From contig NZ_AWXZ01000040.1 of NCBI RefSeq assembly GCF_000496075.1, positions 310,001 to 374,000 of the forward strand: 64,000 bases of DNA, written 5' to 3'. Shown here in pieces: positions 63,220 to 64,000 of the stretch (the first letter of the stretch is position 1; each line of letters begins with the position of its first letter). Made by a program: the position numbers and the translations under genes. The DNA is from Lutibaculum baratangense AMV1. Its GTDB lineage: Bacteria; Pseudomonadota; Alphaproteobacteria; Rhizobiales; Tepidamorphaceae. The notes beneath the pieces were generated by a model. That model had not been told where the DNA came from and ran no database searches. It saw only the letters and a program-made list of their open reading frames with translations.

Positions 63220-63664
63220 GCGGTTCCGTTGTTCTCCGCAGCCGAGCCCCTTCGGCCCCGGTACGATACCGGGCCATGAAGAACCCGAATCTTCCAAATG
63301 CGGGATTGTTCGGAAGCTCTACCAGCTAATATAGTTGACTGCATATACGGGAAAATGGATAGGAAGCAGAATTCGTTTCTCGTCGGAACGTGATCACAAC
63401 TTCGGGTAGGTTGTGAAAGTTGAACCGGGCCCCGCGACATCTCCATGACCCGTGGCGACATGCGCGGTCGCTTCCAGAGCCCGCTCGCGGCGAATTTATC
63501 CGGTCCATTCGGTGTGCGCGTGCGAAGAACGCTGCTGCCGCCAGCACGGCGCACCGTCACGACTGGAAGCCGCCTCTGCCGCTCCCCACATGTGTTCGGC
63601 CTGTCGTCTGGCGACATTTGAGCACCGGCGGGGGCCGGCACCACTCGAGGAGACAGTGACCACG
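63220..63664. other. 445-bp intergenic region between divergent MarR and CreA genes
   Basis: No convincing reading frame or RNA structure is seen. The stretch is less GC-rich than its surroundings around 63310-63365. It contains the presumed promoters of the MarR and CreA genes, and a GAGGAG site at its right end for creA. Confidence 0.6.
63329..63346. promoter_or_regulatory. AT-rich candidate operator ATAT-N10-ATAT
   Basis: The sequence ATATAGTTGACTGCATAT has matching ATAT ends about 110 bases upstream of the MarR start, in otherwise GC-rich DNA. It also contains TTGACT, like a promoter -35 box. The symmetry is imperfect, so it is only a candidate MarR site. Confidence 0.3.
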
Positions 63665-64000
63665 ATGCGTATTGGCCCACGCCTGGCCTGCGGCGCGCTC
63701 CTGGCGATGCTGGGAGCGGGTTGGATGACCGCGGCGAATGCTCAGGAACCCGACCTGATCTTCAAGAAGTCGACGGTCTGGAAGTTCCTGACGCCGGACC
63801 ACAAGCTCGCCACCTATGCGGTGGACGACCCGCTGGTCGAGGGGGTGGCATGCCACTTCACCGTGCCGGAAAAAGGCGGCGTGGAGGGGATGTTCGGCGT
63901 TGCCGAGGAGACCTCCGACGTGTCGCTCGCCTGCCGCCAGGTCGGCCCGATCAGCTTCAAGGGGGACATCCAGCAGGGGGGCGAGATGTTCCGCCAGCGG
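63665..64000 (+). CDS. creA: CreA family protein (3' end cut off)
   Basis: 112 codons to the window edge. A signal peptide (LLAMLGAGWMTAANAQ) is followed by KSTVWKFLTPDHKLATYAVDDP, CHFTVPEKGG, GVAEETSDVSLACRQVGPISF, which match the periplasmic CreA family. A GTG nine bases upstream is an alternative start. The function of CreA is not established. Confidence 0.88.
   Translation, partial: MRIGPRLACGALLAMLGAGWMTAANAQEPDLIFKKSTVWKFLTPDHKLATYAVDDPLVEGVACHFTVPEKGGVEGMFGVAEETSDVSLACRQVGPISFKGDIQQGGEMFRQR

Noticed and set aside
63420-63659. 79-residue frame in the MarR/CreA gap
   Set aside because: Arg/His/Pro-rich, no ribosome binding site and no motif.
1-64000. Genomic island, prophage or CRISPR array
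   Set aside because: No integrase, transposase, phage structural gene or repeat-spacer pattern was found, and both tRNA regions are flanked by ordinary chromosomal genes.

Overview
The window is GC-rich, densely packed bacterial DNA. Nearly every gene has its closest recognisable relatives in Alphaproteobacteria of the Hyphomicrobiales (Rhizobiales) type: an FDH3-type formate dehydrogenase locus with DUF3305/DUF3306/DUF971 neighbours, a class II DAHP synthase, a GTCVIRGC-type glutathione reductase, a Tat-exported glucan protein and CCA-encoding tRNA genes. A NaChBac-like sodium channel hints at a salt-exposed habitat, but that is only an inference. No transposase, integrase, phage gene, CRISPR array or rRNA was seen; this looks like ordinary chromosome.

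Layout. 1-5.3 kb: a truncated GNAT acetyltransferase, a CoxE-like VWA protein, and an AraC regulator divergent from an MFS efflux pump. 5.5-13.3 kb: a two-gene PQQ polyol/sugar dehydrogenase (SldB/SldA-like), a catalase, a PLP class V serine-glyoxylate-type aminotransferase with a divergent LysR regulator, and a ClpP-family protease. 13.3-16 kb: a HAD phosphatase, a voltage-gated sodium channel, and moaA.

16.2-36.2 kb is the core of the window: a large formate dehydrogenase locus. It holds a TorD-like chaperone, a small Tat-targeted protein, FdhA (molybdenum, Cys ligand), FdhB (four Fe-S clusters), a lipoprotein, FdhC (cytochrome b), a beta-propeller/cytochrome c fusion, and a run of tightly overlapping small or uncharacterised genes. 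A second group (a polyferredoxin-like protein divergent from DUF3305/DUF3306, then DUF971) lies about 5 kb further on. Between them sit a FIST sensor/GGDEF-EAL pair and a lipid kinase/IMPase pair. The adjacent moaA supplies the molybdenum cofactor pathway that FdhA needs. TGTTGC half-sites recur in the intergenic regions of this block.

36.2-64 kb is mostly housekeeping: L,D-transpeptidase, trehalose phosphatase, a TadG-like protein, tRNA-Val, gph, gabD, rpiA, glutathione reductase, a PD-(D/E)XK-like protein that probably starts at CTG, glucan biosynthesis, GCS2 ligase, transporters, DAHP synthase, an ABC exporter, a methyltransferase, Nudix, gltX, MarR and the beginning of creA.

Two items in the last 6 kb look abnormal. 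One is a tRNA-like sequence with a broken anticodon arm (58617-58691). The other is a full-length NAD synthetase relative (59488-61065) that has lost the nitrilase cysteine and the synthetase SGGxDS loop. All family assignments come from reading motifs by eye; no database search was run.
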